The translations under genes and the position numbers were made by a program. From Nitromaritima sp964584125 (GTDB lineage: Bacteria > Nitrospinota > Nitrospinia > Nitrospinales > VA-1), in assembly GCA_964584125.1 (NCBI GenBank), contig CAZOYP010000098.1:1-7166 (forward strand): a DNA stretch of 7,166 nt, in the 5' to 3' direction. Shown piece after piece: positions 1-6,088 of the stretch. Positions within the stretch are counted from its first letter, which is position 1; each line of letters opens with the position of its first letter. The notes below the pieces were generated by a model. The model was not told where the DNA came from. It saw only the letters and a program-made list of their open reading frames with translations, and searched no databases.

Positions 1-78
1 GAGGAAATGAAGGGCTCTGACCTCACAGTTCACAATTTGGAGGCATACCCTGAAGATATCAGTTCTCGATTTGGTTAG
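1..78 (+). CDS. C-terminal end of an unidentified upstream gene (partial)
   Basis: Reading from base 1, frame 1 is open for 25 codons and stops at TAG (76-78), while the other two forward frames meet stops within the first 20 bases. The visible tail is hydrophilic and ends in ...EDISSRFG. It has no motif I recognise, so no function is proposed. The stop lies only 15 bp before the ATG of the TPR gene, and that gap contains the TPR gene's ribosome binding site. The two genes are therefore probably cotranscribed. The short visible length leaves some chance that this is a fortuitous open frame. Confidence 0.55.
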   Translation, partial: EEMKGSDLTVHNLEAYPEDISSRFG

Positions 79-93
79 CTCTATGGAGAGTTT

Positions 94-2439
94 ATGATAA
101 AGTTTAGACAATTTTCGCTTTTTATTATGTTTTTCTTGTCCTTTGTACTATCACCTTTAGTAGAAGCAAGTGTCACGCAAATTGATACATATAAAAAGGC
201 TATTGAAAAAAACCCAAAAGATTTCTTAGCACACTTGGAGTTGGGCAGAGCTTATCAAAAATTGGGCCTCTATGAGAATGCTATAACTGAGTATAAAGAG
301 GCAATTCGGTGGGAACCTGTTTACTCGGCTGCATATCAAGGATTAGGTGGTAGCTACGGTGAAATGCGTCAATATGATAAGGCCTTAGAAGCCTATCAAA
401 AGTCTGTTGATCTGGATGCAAACTACGCGGAAGCACAGTACGGTTTGGGATGGTCTTTATACCATCTAGAACGGTTTGAAGATGCAATCAATCCCCTACT
501 TATTGCCATCAAACTAAAACCTGACCTTGGAGCAGCATATTTTTCATTAGGTCAAACTTATGCCGCTTATGGAAACTTTCAAGAAGCGATTGACAAATTC
601 AAAGAAACTCTTCAACTCATCCCTATTTACCCCGAAGCTTATATAGAACTCGGCAATGCTTATTTAGAGAGCAACAAGTATGACTTGGCAATAGGAGCCT
701 ACCAAGAGGCAATTCAGCTTAATCCAGGTTTTTTTGAAGCCTTTACAAAAATTGGTATTGCACACATAAAATCGCAACGTGACGAACAAGCGATTGAACC
801 TCTTAAAAATGCCCTTAAAATAAACCCCGATGACGACGTGGCATACCTTAATTTAGGTGCCGCCTATAAAAATCTGGCGCAGCATGAAAAAGCAATTGGT
901 GCCTTTTTAGAGTTGGTTCGCATCCGGTTTGACGACCCAAATGCCTATTTTTTACTCGCATCCGAATATTTCGTAGCAGATCTTTATGATGATGCTATAA
1001 GGAATTATAAAGATGCTATTCGCTTGAGTCCTGATCATATTGATGCCCATTTTCAATTGAGTCAAGTATATGATGAAACGGGTGACTTAGAGGAATCTCT
1101 GAGAGAATTTGAAAAGGTTACCCAAATTCAACCCAGAAATCTGGAAGGACATTTTAGGAAGGGTGATATATACCAACGCCTTGGCAATAACAAAGCCGCT
1201 GCAGTGGCCTTTGAAAAAGCCTTAGAAATTGATCCCACTCATGCATTATCTAATTATCAACTTGGTTTAAGTTATTTTAAATTAGGACGTCACGAAGATG
1301 CCATCGAGAAATACAAAAAATCTACCGCGTCAGACCCCTACTCCTCAGAAGCCTACTACCATATAGGCTTTACCTTTGCTCTCCTCAAGAAATACAAAAA
1401 AGCAATCGACCCATTAAAAAAAGCCATTGAATTAAACTCAAGCTTTGATGAGGCTTATTACGAGTTAGGAAATATTTTTAACCATCTTGAACAACATCAA
1501 AATGCTATAGAACCATTAATGCAAGTTGTAAGAATTAATAAGTTTCATTCAAATGGACATCTAGCCTTAGGCTTAGCTTACACCAAACTAGAACAATATG
1601 ATAAAGCTTCAATTCACCTTAGAAAAGCACTTGACTTGAATCCCCGCCATATGAAAGCCTATCTCCCACTCGGATTAAGCCTCATAAAGCTGGGACAATT
1701 TGAAGACGCATCTACTTTATTAGCCAAAACAACAGTTGAAAACCCAGACTACCCCAGTATCCAAAATCAACTTGGGGAGGCTTATATAGAGCTTGGTAAT
1801 GCCTACCTTAATAATGAAAAAATGGGTCTTGGGAAATTACAAAAAATTAATGAGGCCGCTAGGTTTTTCAAAAAGGCAATTCAGTATGATCCAAACTTAG
1901 TACTCCCCTATGTTAATCTCGGATTACTATATACAATGACTGGTAATCACTCACAAGCCATTGAATACCTTGAGGAAGCTATTAAAATAAAGCCGGACAA
2001 CCTAAAAGCCCATTACAACCTAGGTTTAGTTTATGAAATCATGGATCGGCATCAGGAAGCAACACGTGAGTACCGAAAGGTGGCCCTATTAAACCCTGGC
2101 CATCCAGAAATATATAATAATATTGCTTGGTCACTCATAGAATCAAAAAGATATATTGAAGCATTAGTTCCTCTCAAAAAATCTATTCATCTTAATCCCA
2201 AAAACACAGATAATTTCTTTACTATTGGATGGGTCTTTGGCGAGTTAAAGCGCTATGAAAAGGCCATAGATGCTCTAGAAAACGCTCTTCAAATCGATCC
2301 AAGTCATTTGGAAGCAAGGACCCATTTAAGTAAAATGAAAAGGTATCTAAAAGAACTTACCGAACAAAGTGGGGATAAGACATTGACCCCAGTAACTTCG
2401 GCATTGCACGATAAATCTGAAATCATTGTTACGCCTTAA
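94..2439 (+). CDS. Exported TPR-repeat protein with 20 tandem repeats
   Basis: The protein has 781 residues. Residues 1-25 look like a Sec signal peptide: basic K3 and R5, a hydrophobic core at about 8-22, and a VEA|S cleavage site after A25. A periplasmic or outer-membrane-associated location is therefore likely. From residue 43 to 737 it is a continuous TPR array with consensus LG..Y...G....A.......A....P. Repeats start at 43, 77, 111 and so on every 34 residues up to 553, giving fifteen repeats without an indel. Repeat 16 (553-601) has a 15-residue insertion, and repeats 17-20 start at 602, 636, 670 and 704. A capping helix (738-757) and a polar tail follow. TPR arrays bind peptides or proteins; there is no catalytic domain, so the partner and role are unknown. 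The ATG at 94 is preceded by GGAGAG (85-90), and its signal peptide supports this start. It probably shares a transcript with the gene ending at 78. No functional link to the complex I genes is visible. Confidence 0.93.
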   Translation: MIKFRQFSLFIMFFLSFVLSPLVEASVTQIDTYKKAIEKNPKDFLAHLELGRAYQKLGLYENAITEYKEAIRWEPVYSAAYQGLGGSYGEMRQYDKALEAYQKSVDLDANYAEAQYGLGWSLYHLERFEDAINPLLIAIKLKPDLGAAYFSLGQTYAAYGNFQEAIDKFKETLQLIPIYPEAYIELGNAYLESNKYDLAIGAYQEAIQLNPGFFEAFTKIGIAHIKSQRDEQAIEPLKNALKINPDDDVAYLNLGAAYKNLAQHEKAIGAFLELVRIRFDDPNAYFLLASEYFVADLYDDAIRNYKDAIRLSPDHIDAHFQLSQVYDETGDLEESLREFEKVTQIQPRNLEGHFRKGDIYQRLGNNKAAAVAFEKALEIDPTHALSNYQLGLSYFKLGRHEDAIEKYKKSTASDPYSSEAYYHIGFTFALLKKYKKAIDPLKKAIELNSSFDEAYYELGNIFNHLEQHQNAIEPLMQVVRINKFHSNGHLALGLAYTKLEQYDKASIHLRKALDLNPRHMKAYLPLGLSLIKLGQFEDASTLLAKTTVENPDYPSIQNQLGEAYIELGNAYLNNEKMGLGKLQKINEAARFFKKAIQYDPNLVLPYVNLGLLYTMTGNHSQAIEYLEEAIKIKPDNLKAHYNLGLVYEIMDRHQEATREYRKVALLNPGHPEIYNNIAWSLIESKRYIEALVPLKKSIHLNPKNTDNFFTIGWVFGELKRYEKAIDALENALQIDPSHLEARTHLSKMKRYLKELTEQSGDKTLTPVTSALHDKSEIIVTP

Positions 2440-2542
2440 AATTATCTACAAAGATTGCCCGCCCATAGAATAATCTGAAAGTTACAGCATCTCTTTGATA
2501 AGTGGAGCGCATATAAAGCAACCTTCCCAACAAGTAAATTCG

Positions 2543-2559
2543 ACATTACACCGTAATGT
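2543..2559. repeat. Perfect inverted repeat, 7-bp arms, 3-nt loop
   Basis: ACATTAC-ACC-GTAATGT is a perfect 7-bp stem about 100 bp after the TPR stop, followed by TTTG. It could be a weak terminator for the TPR transcript or a regulator binding site. The stem is AT-rich and the T run short, so terminator function is doubtful. Confidence 0.4.
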
Positions 2560-2641
2560 TTGCCCACTCGCATTCAATTAATTTTCTCATCAGAAAACCT
2601 TGAAACAAATAGGAACTATGGCTTTATTTTACAAATATTTA

Positions 2642-2659
2642 TCTAATGTATTCATTAGA
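2642..2659. repeat. Perfect inverted repeat, 7-bp arms, 4-nt spacer
   Basis: TCTAATG-TATT-CATTAGA is an exact inverted repeat ending 23 bp before the TTGACA hexamer at 2683. An activator or repressor dimer could bind at this position. It has no T tract, so it is not a terminator. A chance origin in AT-rich DNA cannot be excluded. Confidence 0.4.
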
Positions 2660-2682
2660 ACCGATATCCGCAAACAAATCTG

Positions 2683-2712
2683 TTGACAGTAAAACAATCG
2701 AGCTTATATACT
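2683..2712 (+). promoter_or_regulatory. Candidate distal sigma70 promoter of the nuo operon
   Basis: A perfect -35 hexamer TTGACA (2683-2688) is followed after 18 bp by TATACT (2707-2712), which matches the -10 consensus at 5 of 6 positions. An overlapping TATATA at 2705-2710 would give 16-bp spacing. Transcription would begin near 2719 and leave a leader of about 145 nt before nuoE. This is the best -35 box in the gap. It is assigned from sequence match only. Confidence 0.5.
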
Positions 2713-2766
2713 TTCGAATCTATTTATTCCCAAAACGATGCAGAGGGTATAAAATTTCGATAGTTA

Positions 2767-2795
2767 TAGAATTCTAAAGTTCATATAGTTGAACT
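2767..2795. repeat. Adjacent palindromes: possible operator or leader hairpins
   Basis: Two dyads lie one base apart. TAGAATTCTA (2767-2776) is a perfect 10-bp palindrome, and AGTTCA-TATAGT-TGAACT (2778-2795) is a perfect 6-bp inverted repeat with a 6-bp centre. The second covers the -35 box of the proximal promoter candidate, where a bound protein would block RNA polymerase. Both would be transcribed as leader sequence from the distal promoter. The operator role is inferred from position only. Confidence 0.4.
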
Positions 2796-2817
2796 GCTAT
2801 GATGGTTGAAATATAGT
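2789..2817 (+). promoter_or_regulatory. Candidate proximal sigma70 promoter of nuoE
   Basis: TTGAAC (2789-2794, 4 of 6 matches) and TATAGT (2812-2817, 5 of 6 matches) are separated by the ideal 17 bp. Transcription would start around 2824, about 40 nt before the nuoE ATG. The -35 box overlaps the inverted repeat at 2778-2795. In DNA this AT-rich such matches arise by chance, so it ranks below or equal to the distal candidate. Confidence 0.4.
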
Positions 2818-2849
2818 CAAGGTTATATAGAACATTCTTTACTAATCAT

Positions 2850-2853
2850 GGAG
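2850..2853 (+). promoter_or_regulatory. nuoE ribosome binding site (start ambiguous)
   Basis: GGAG lies 11 nt before the ATG at 2865 and 5 nt before an in-frame TTG at 2859. Spacing favours TTG and codon preference favours ATG. The choice changes the protein by only two residues, well before any conserved part. Confidence 0.5.
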
Positions 2854-2864
2854 TCTCGTTGATT

Positions 2865-3416
2865 ATGGAAACTGACGAAACAGAATCGGTAAATCAAAAG
2901 ACTGCCGAAGAAGAAATAGATTTGACGCCGGTGCACAAAATTCTAGACAGCTTTCCCAGTCGAGATAGGCGCTACTTGATACCCATTTTACAGAAGGTTC
3001 AAGGAGTTTATCGATACCTCCCTGATAAAGCTATGCAGCTTTTAATGCAAGCTTTAGAATTAACTCGAGCCGAAATTTTTGGGGTAATTTCTTTTTATCC
3101 GGGACTTCTTGTCACCGAACCCGGGAAATACATAATCAAACTTTGCTATGGAACGGCTTGTTTCGTTAAAGGAGCTAATATTATTGCAAATAAAATCCAT
3201 GAAACTTATCACATACATCCGGGTGATACTGACGAAACAAAGTTATTCACTTTACAAACAGCTTCTTGCCTTGGAAACTGTGGAGCCGCGCCTATGGCAA
3301 TAGTCGGTGAAGACACACACGGAACTATCGATCCAGAAAAATCTATTGAACTACTTAGTAGCTACAAATTAAAAAATGAACTTGAACAACAGGCTGAGGA
3401 GATTACGAGCGAATGA
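2865..3416 (+). CDS. nuoE: NADH-quinone oxidoreductase subunit E, thioredoxin-like [2Fe-2S] protein
   Basis: This is the 24 kDa subunit of complex I, which carries the [2Fe-2S] cluster N1a in the peripheral arm. Counting from the ATG at 2865 it has 183 residues, a normal size for the family. An N-terminal acidic stretch precedes the helical domain (IPILQKVQGVYRYLP, the family's usual start) and the thioredoxin-like domain. Cluster ligands are complete: C94-x4-C99 (CYGTAC) and C135-x3-C139 (CLGNC), the family pattern. The segment AEIFGVISFYPGL is also typical. Homologues with the same fold serve in NAD-linked formate dehydrogenases and in HndA/HoxE hydrogenase modules, so the family alone does not prove complex I; the neighbouring nuoD does. 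The last four bases (ATGA) overlap the nuoG start, implying translational coupling. nuoF, NuoE's usual partner gene, does not follow. An alternative TTG start at 2859 would add two residues. Confidence 0.93.
   Translation: METDETESVNQKTAEEEIDLTPVHKILDSFPSRDRRYLIPILQKVQGVYRYLPDKAMQLLMQALELTRAEIFGVISFYPGLLVTEPGKYIIKLCYGTACFVKGANIIANKIHETYHIHPGDTDETKLFTLQTASCLGNCGAAPMAIVGEDTHGTIDPEKSIELLSSYKLKNELEQQAEEITSE
3396..3401 (+). promoter_or_regulatory. nuoG ribosome binding site inside nuoE
   Basis: GAGGAG lies 11 nt upstream of the nuoG ATG at 3413, inside the last codons of nuoE. With the ATGA stop/start overlap it supports coupled translation of nuoE and nuoG, and it supports this ATG as the start. 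Confidence 0.55.
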
Positions 3417-6046
3417 GTACCGTTGTTAAAAAAATTGTGAATTTTAAAATAAACGGTGAAGATGCTTCTGCACCAGAGGGCACAGTAATCATTGAAGTGG
3501 CAAAACAGCACGGTGTAGAGATTACAAACCTATGCTACAATCGTAAACTCAAGCCTTTTGCTGCTTGCCGCACTTGTATGGTAGATATTCGTACACCAGA
3601 AGGGAAAAAAGAACTGGTTTATTCCTGTACTCAACCCGTAGCAGAAGGAATAGAAATTTTTACTTCTACAGACGAAACCGACCGCTATAACGGTGCTTGC
3701 CTAGAAATGCTTCTTGTTGAACATCCACTAGACTGCCCTATATGTGACAAATCCGGAGTCTGCCCACTTCAGGATAATACAGAGGCTTTGCAATTGGCCA
3801 ATGGAAGATTTGAAATTCAGCGTCGCAACGAACCCAGTGACAAATCAAATCCTCTCATAGAATTTTATCTCAACCGATGCATCATGTGTGGCCTATGTGT
3901 GCGGGCTTGCGATGAAATTCAAGGTGTTCAAGCACTGGACTTTCACCAAAGGGGTATGAAAACCATGATCGGCACAGCAAACCAAGAACCCTTGGATTGT
4001 GAGTTCTGTGGGCAATGTATTACTGTATGCCCCACCGGCGCACTCATGGATATGTCTTCCCAAGAGCGCGGTTTGGCCGCACTGTTTTCAACCAATCACA
4101 GCACTTGTGGCTATTGTTCTTGGGGCTGCACAATTCAAGTTGAAACCAAAAAAAATAGAGTTGCCCGGTTTGTTGGTGATGAAACAAATGATTTGGGAAT
4201 CAATGAAGGAAATCTTTGTGCAAAAGGACGTTTTGGGCATGGAATCATTCATAATGAAAATCGTATCAAATCTCCCCTTATGAATATTGGAGGAACATTC
4301 AAGGAAGTAAGCTGGGACGAGGCTATTCAGACTATTGTCGAGCGTGTTCAAGCAACTATTAATCGAAGTGGACCAGAGACTGTAGCCGGAATCGGCGGAG
4401 AAAAACTAACCAACGAAGAAAACTACCTTTTTCAAAAGCTATTTCGTGCCCTTTACGGTTCTAACCAGATTACCAACCTAAGTCACATGAGGGCACCTTA
4501 CCTTAATCAATTCATGATCAGATGCTTTGAAAATGGTATCAATTCAAAGCCAGTAACTGAAATGGAAAAATCTGATGTGATCTTCGTATTCAACTCTGAT
4601 CTACCATCAGAATATCCTGTTGGGGGTAATTCGGCTCGAAAAGGGGCTATATTTACGGGCACAGATATTATCGTAGCGAACCCGCGTAAAGTTATTTTAA
4701 AAAATGAAGCAAACATAGATATTCGCCTTAACTATACCTTGGGATCTGATGCAACTTTGATAAACCGAATATCTCGCATATTGATTGACCAAGGTATAGT
4801 CGATTTAAATAAAATTAAATCTGCAGTACCAAATTATGATGAAATGGTTAATTCTCTTTCCTCATTCACAGCAGAAACTACACAAAAAATAACTAACGTA
4901 CCTGATGAAGTTCTGACACGTGCTGCAAATAGATTTGGACGCAAAGCAGATAAGTATCTTCTCATAGGTAATGACATATTTGACACTGGCCAAGGCCAGG
5001 ACATTTTAAATGCTCTTCTTAATTTAGCTATTCTAGTGCACCATGGTGCCGAGGGCAGTATTAGTATTTTTCCCCCAAGGGAGCACTGCAATTCACAAGG
5101 AGTTAATGATATGGGTTGTATGCCAGAATTTCTACCTGGCTATCGACCAGTCACAGATTCTAACACTCTATCAACCCTATCAGAAGAGTGGGGCATTGAT
5201 TCACTCAATTTTGAAGGTGGTAATCCTGCTAAAAATCTAATTGAAAGCTGTGCTAATGGTACTATAAAGTTTTTACATATTGCAGGAGAAGATCCAGTTC
5301 ACTCTTATTACAAAGGCAAAGAAATAAAAAATGCTCTACAGATAGTTCCATTCCTTGTAGTTCAAGACATCTACATGACAGAAACTGCAAAACTAGCCGA
5401 CATTGTACTTCCCACAACAACATCTGTAGAAAAAGAAGGGTCATTTACTAATATGACTCGCCATGTTCAAAAAGTAGTACAGGCAACACCACCGCAGTTC
5501 CAGTCACGTACAGACCATGACATTTTTGTTAATTTGGCAAGTGTGTTTGGAAAAGAACTTAAGAATTCTACTGTTTCTGAGGTTCAGGAGGAAATTTTAA
5601 AAACAGTTCCTATTTACAAAGGAACCCTTCCTGGAACAAATTCCAGACAATGGAATCCTGAAGGATTTAAAAACAATCCTTGCTTCTACATATCAGACGC
5701 AGCTCAAGAAATAGCACGAAAAAAAGAATTCCCCTTTCAATTAGTTTCTAACAATCATATGTTCCACATTGGAAGCTATACTCAATATGCCAAAGCATTA
5801 ACAGATATTGGACCAGAATGCGTTGCAGAACTTCATCCAGAAGATGCAGAAAACTTGGGTGTTAATGATGGAGACCGAATTGTGATTGAATCAAGTACAA
5901 ATAAATTAGAAGTCCCCATACTGGTGAGCACCATTACAGCCAAGGGTATGGTATATCTCCCTAAAAACTGGGTGAATGTTCCAGTAAATATGCTTAGAAA
6001 TCGAGAAGAGGGGCCTGTTTCAATTAAGATATCAAAAGCAAACTGA
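3413..6046 (+). CDS. nuoG: NADH-quinone oxidoreductase subunit G with formate-dehydrogenase-like cluster set
   Basis: This 877-residue iron-sulfur subunit of complex I relays electrons through the peripheral arm. Domains in order: a [2Fe-2S] ferredoxin domain with C41, C52, C55, C72 (N1b); the His-Cys motif H104-x3-C108-x2-C111-x5-C117 (N5); a two-cluster ferredoxin module C156-x2-C159-x2-C162-x3-C166 and C196-x2-C199-x2-C202-x3-C206; an N7-type site C232-x2-C235-x3-C239...C269 followed by KGRFG; a molybdopterin-oxidoreductase-like domain (about 285-720, with ADIVLP at 662 and EKEGSFTN at 673); and a C-terminal molybdopterin-dinucleotide-binding-like domain (about 774-875). Canonical NuoG has only one [4Fe-4S] cluster (N4) in the ferredoxin module; here both are complete. 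The layout matches the alpha subunit of NAD-linked formate dehydrogenase, but the catalytic Cys/Sec-His is not seen (NLSHMRAPYL at 355-364), and neighbouring nuoE and nuoD argue for complex I. It starts in an ATGA overlap with nuoE. Confidence 0.88.
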   Translation: MSTVVKKIVNFKINGEDASAPEGTVIIEVAKQHGVEITNLCYNRKLKPFAACRTCMVDIRTPEGKKELVYSCTQPVAEGIEIFTSTDETDRYNGACLEMLLVEHPLDCPICDKSGVCPLQDNTEALQLANGRFEIQRRNEPSDKSNPLIEFYLNRCIMCGLCVRACDEIQGVQALDFHQRGMKTMIGTANQEPLDCEFCGQCITVCPTGALMDMSSQERGLAALFSTNHSTCGYCSWGCTIQVETKKNRVARFVGDETNDLGINEGNLCAKGRFGHGIIHNENRIKSPLMNIGGTFKEVSWDEAIQTIVERVQATINRSGPETVAGIGGEKLTNEENYLFQKLFRALYGSNQITNLSHMRAPYLNQFMIRCFENGINSKPVTEMEKSDVIFVFNSDLPSEYPVGGNSARKGAIFTGTDIIVANPRKVILKNEANIDIRLNYTLGSDATLINRISRILIDQGIVDLNKIKSAVPNYDEMVNSLSSFTAETTQKITNVPDEVLTRAANRFGRKADKYLLIGNDIFDTGQGQDILNALLNLAILVHHGAEGSISIFPPREHCNSQGVNDMGCMPEFLPGYRPVTDSNTLSTLSEEWGIDSLNFEGGNPAKNLIESCANGTIKFLHIAGEDPVHSYYKGKEIKNALQIVPFLVVQDIYMTETAKLADIVLPTTTSVEKEGSFTNMTRHVQKVVQATPPQFQSRTDHDIFVNLASVFGKELKNSTVSEVQEEILKTVPIYKGTLPGTNSRQWNPEGFKNNPCFYISDAAQEIARKKEFPFQLVSNNHMFHIGSYTQYAKALTDIGPECVAELHPEDAENLGVNDGDRIVIESSTNKLEVPILVSTITAKGMVYLPKNWVNVPVNMLRNREEGPVSIKISKAN

Positions 6047-6088
6047 CTTTAGATCATTTAAAACTTTCATTACTATTGACACTATTAT

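Larger units (their letters stand above)
2440..2864. other. AT-rich intergenic control region upstream of the nuo operon
   Basis: No convincing gene lies in this stretch. It separates the TPR gene from nuoE and contains three spaced inverted repeats, one 10-bp palindrome and two sigma70-like promoter candidates, listed separately. No strong intrinsic terminator (GC-rich stem followed by a run of T) follows the TPR stop. The best hairpin there, at 2543-2559, has only a short T run after it. The gap is large compared with the tight spacing on either side, which fits a transcription unit boundary. Confidence 0.6.

Noticed and set aside
2618..2686. A 22-codon ORF (ATG 2618, stop TGA 2684) preceded by AGGA
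   Set aside because: The AGGA is only 3 nt from the ATG, the peptide has no recognisable feature, and the ORF ends inside the candidate -35 box. It is most likely chance in AT-rich intergenic DNA.
2848..2862. Four-codon ORF (ATG GAG TCT CGT TGA) overlapping the nuoE start, considered as a regulatory leader peptide
   Set aside because: The ATG overlaps the GGAG ribosome site of nuoE and has no site of its own. It is too short to show any attenuation signal.
3413..6046. Annotation of the 877-residue protein as a formate dehydrogenase alpha subunit
   Set aside because: The cluster layout fits, but no catalytic Cys/Sec-His is visible, and it sits between nuoE and a clear nuoD. NuoG is the better call.
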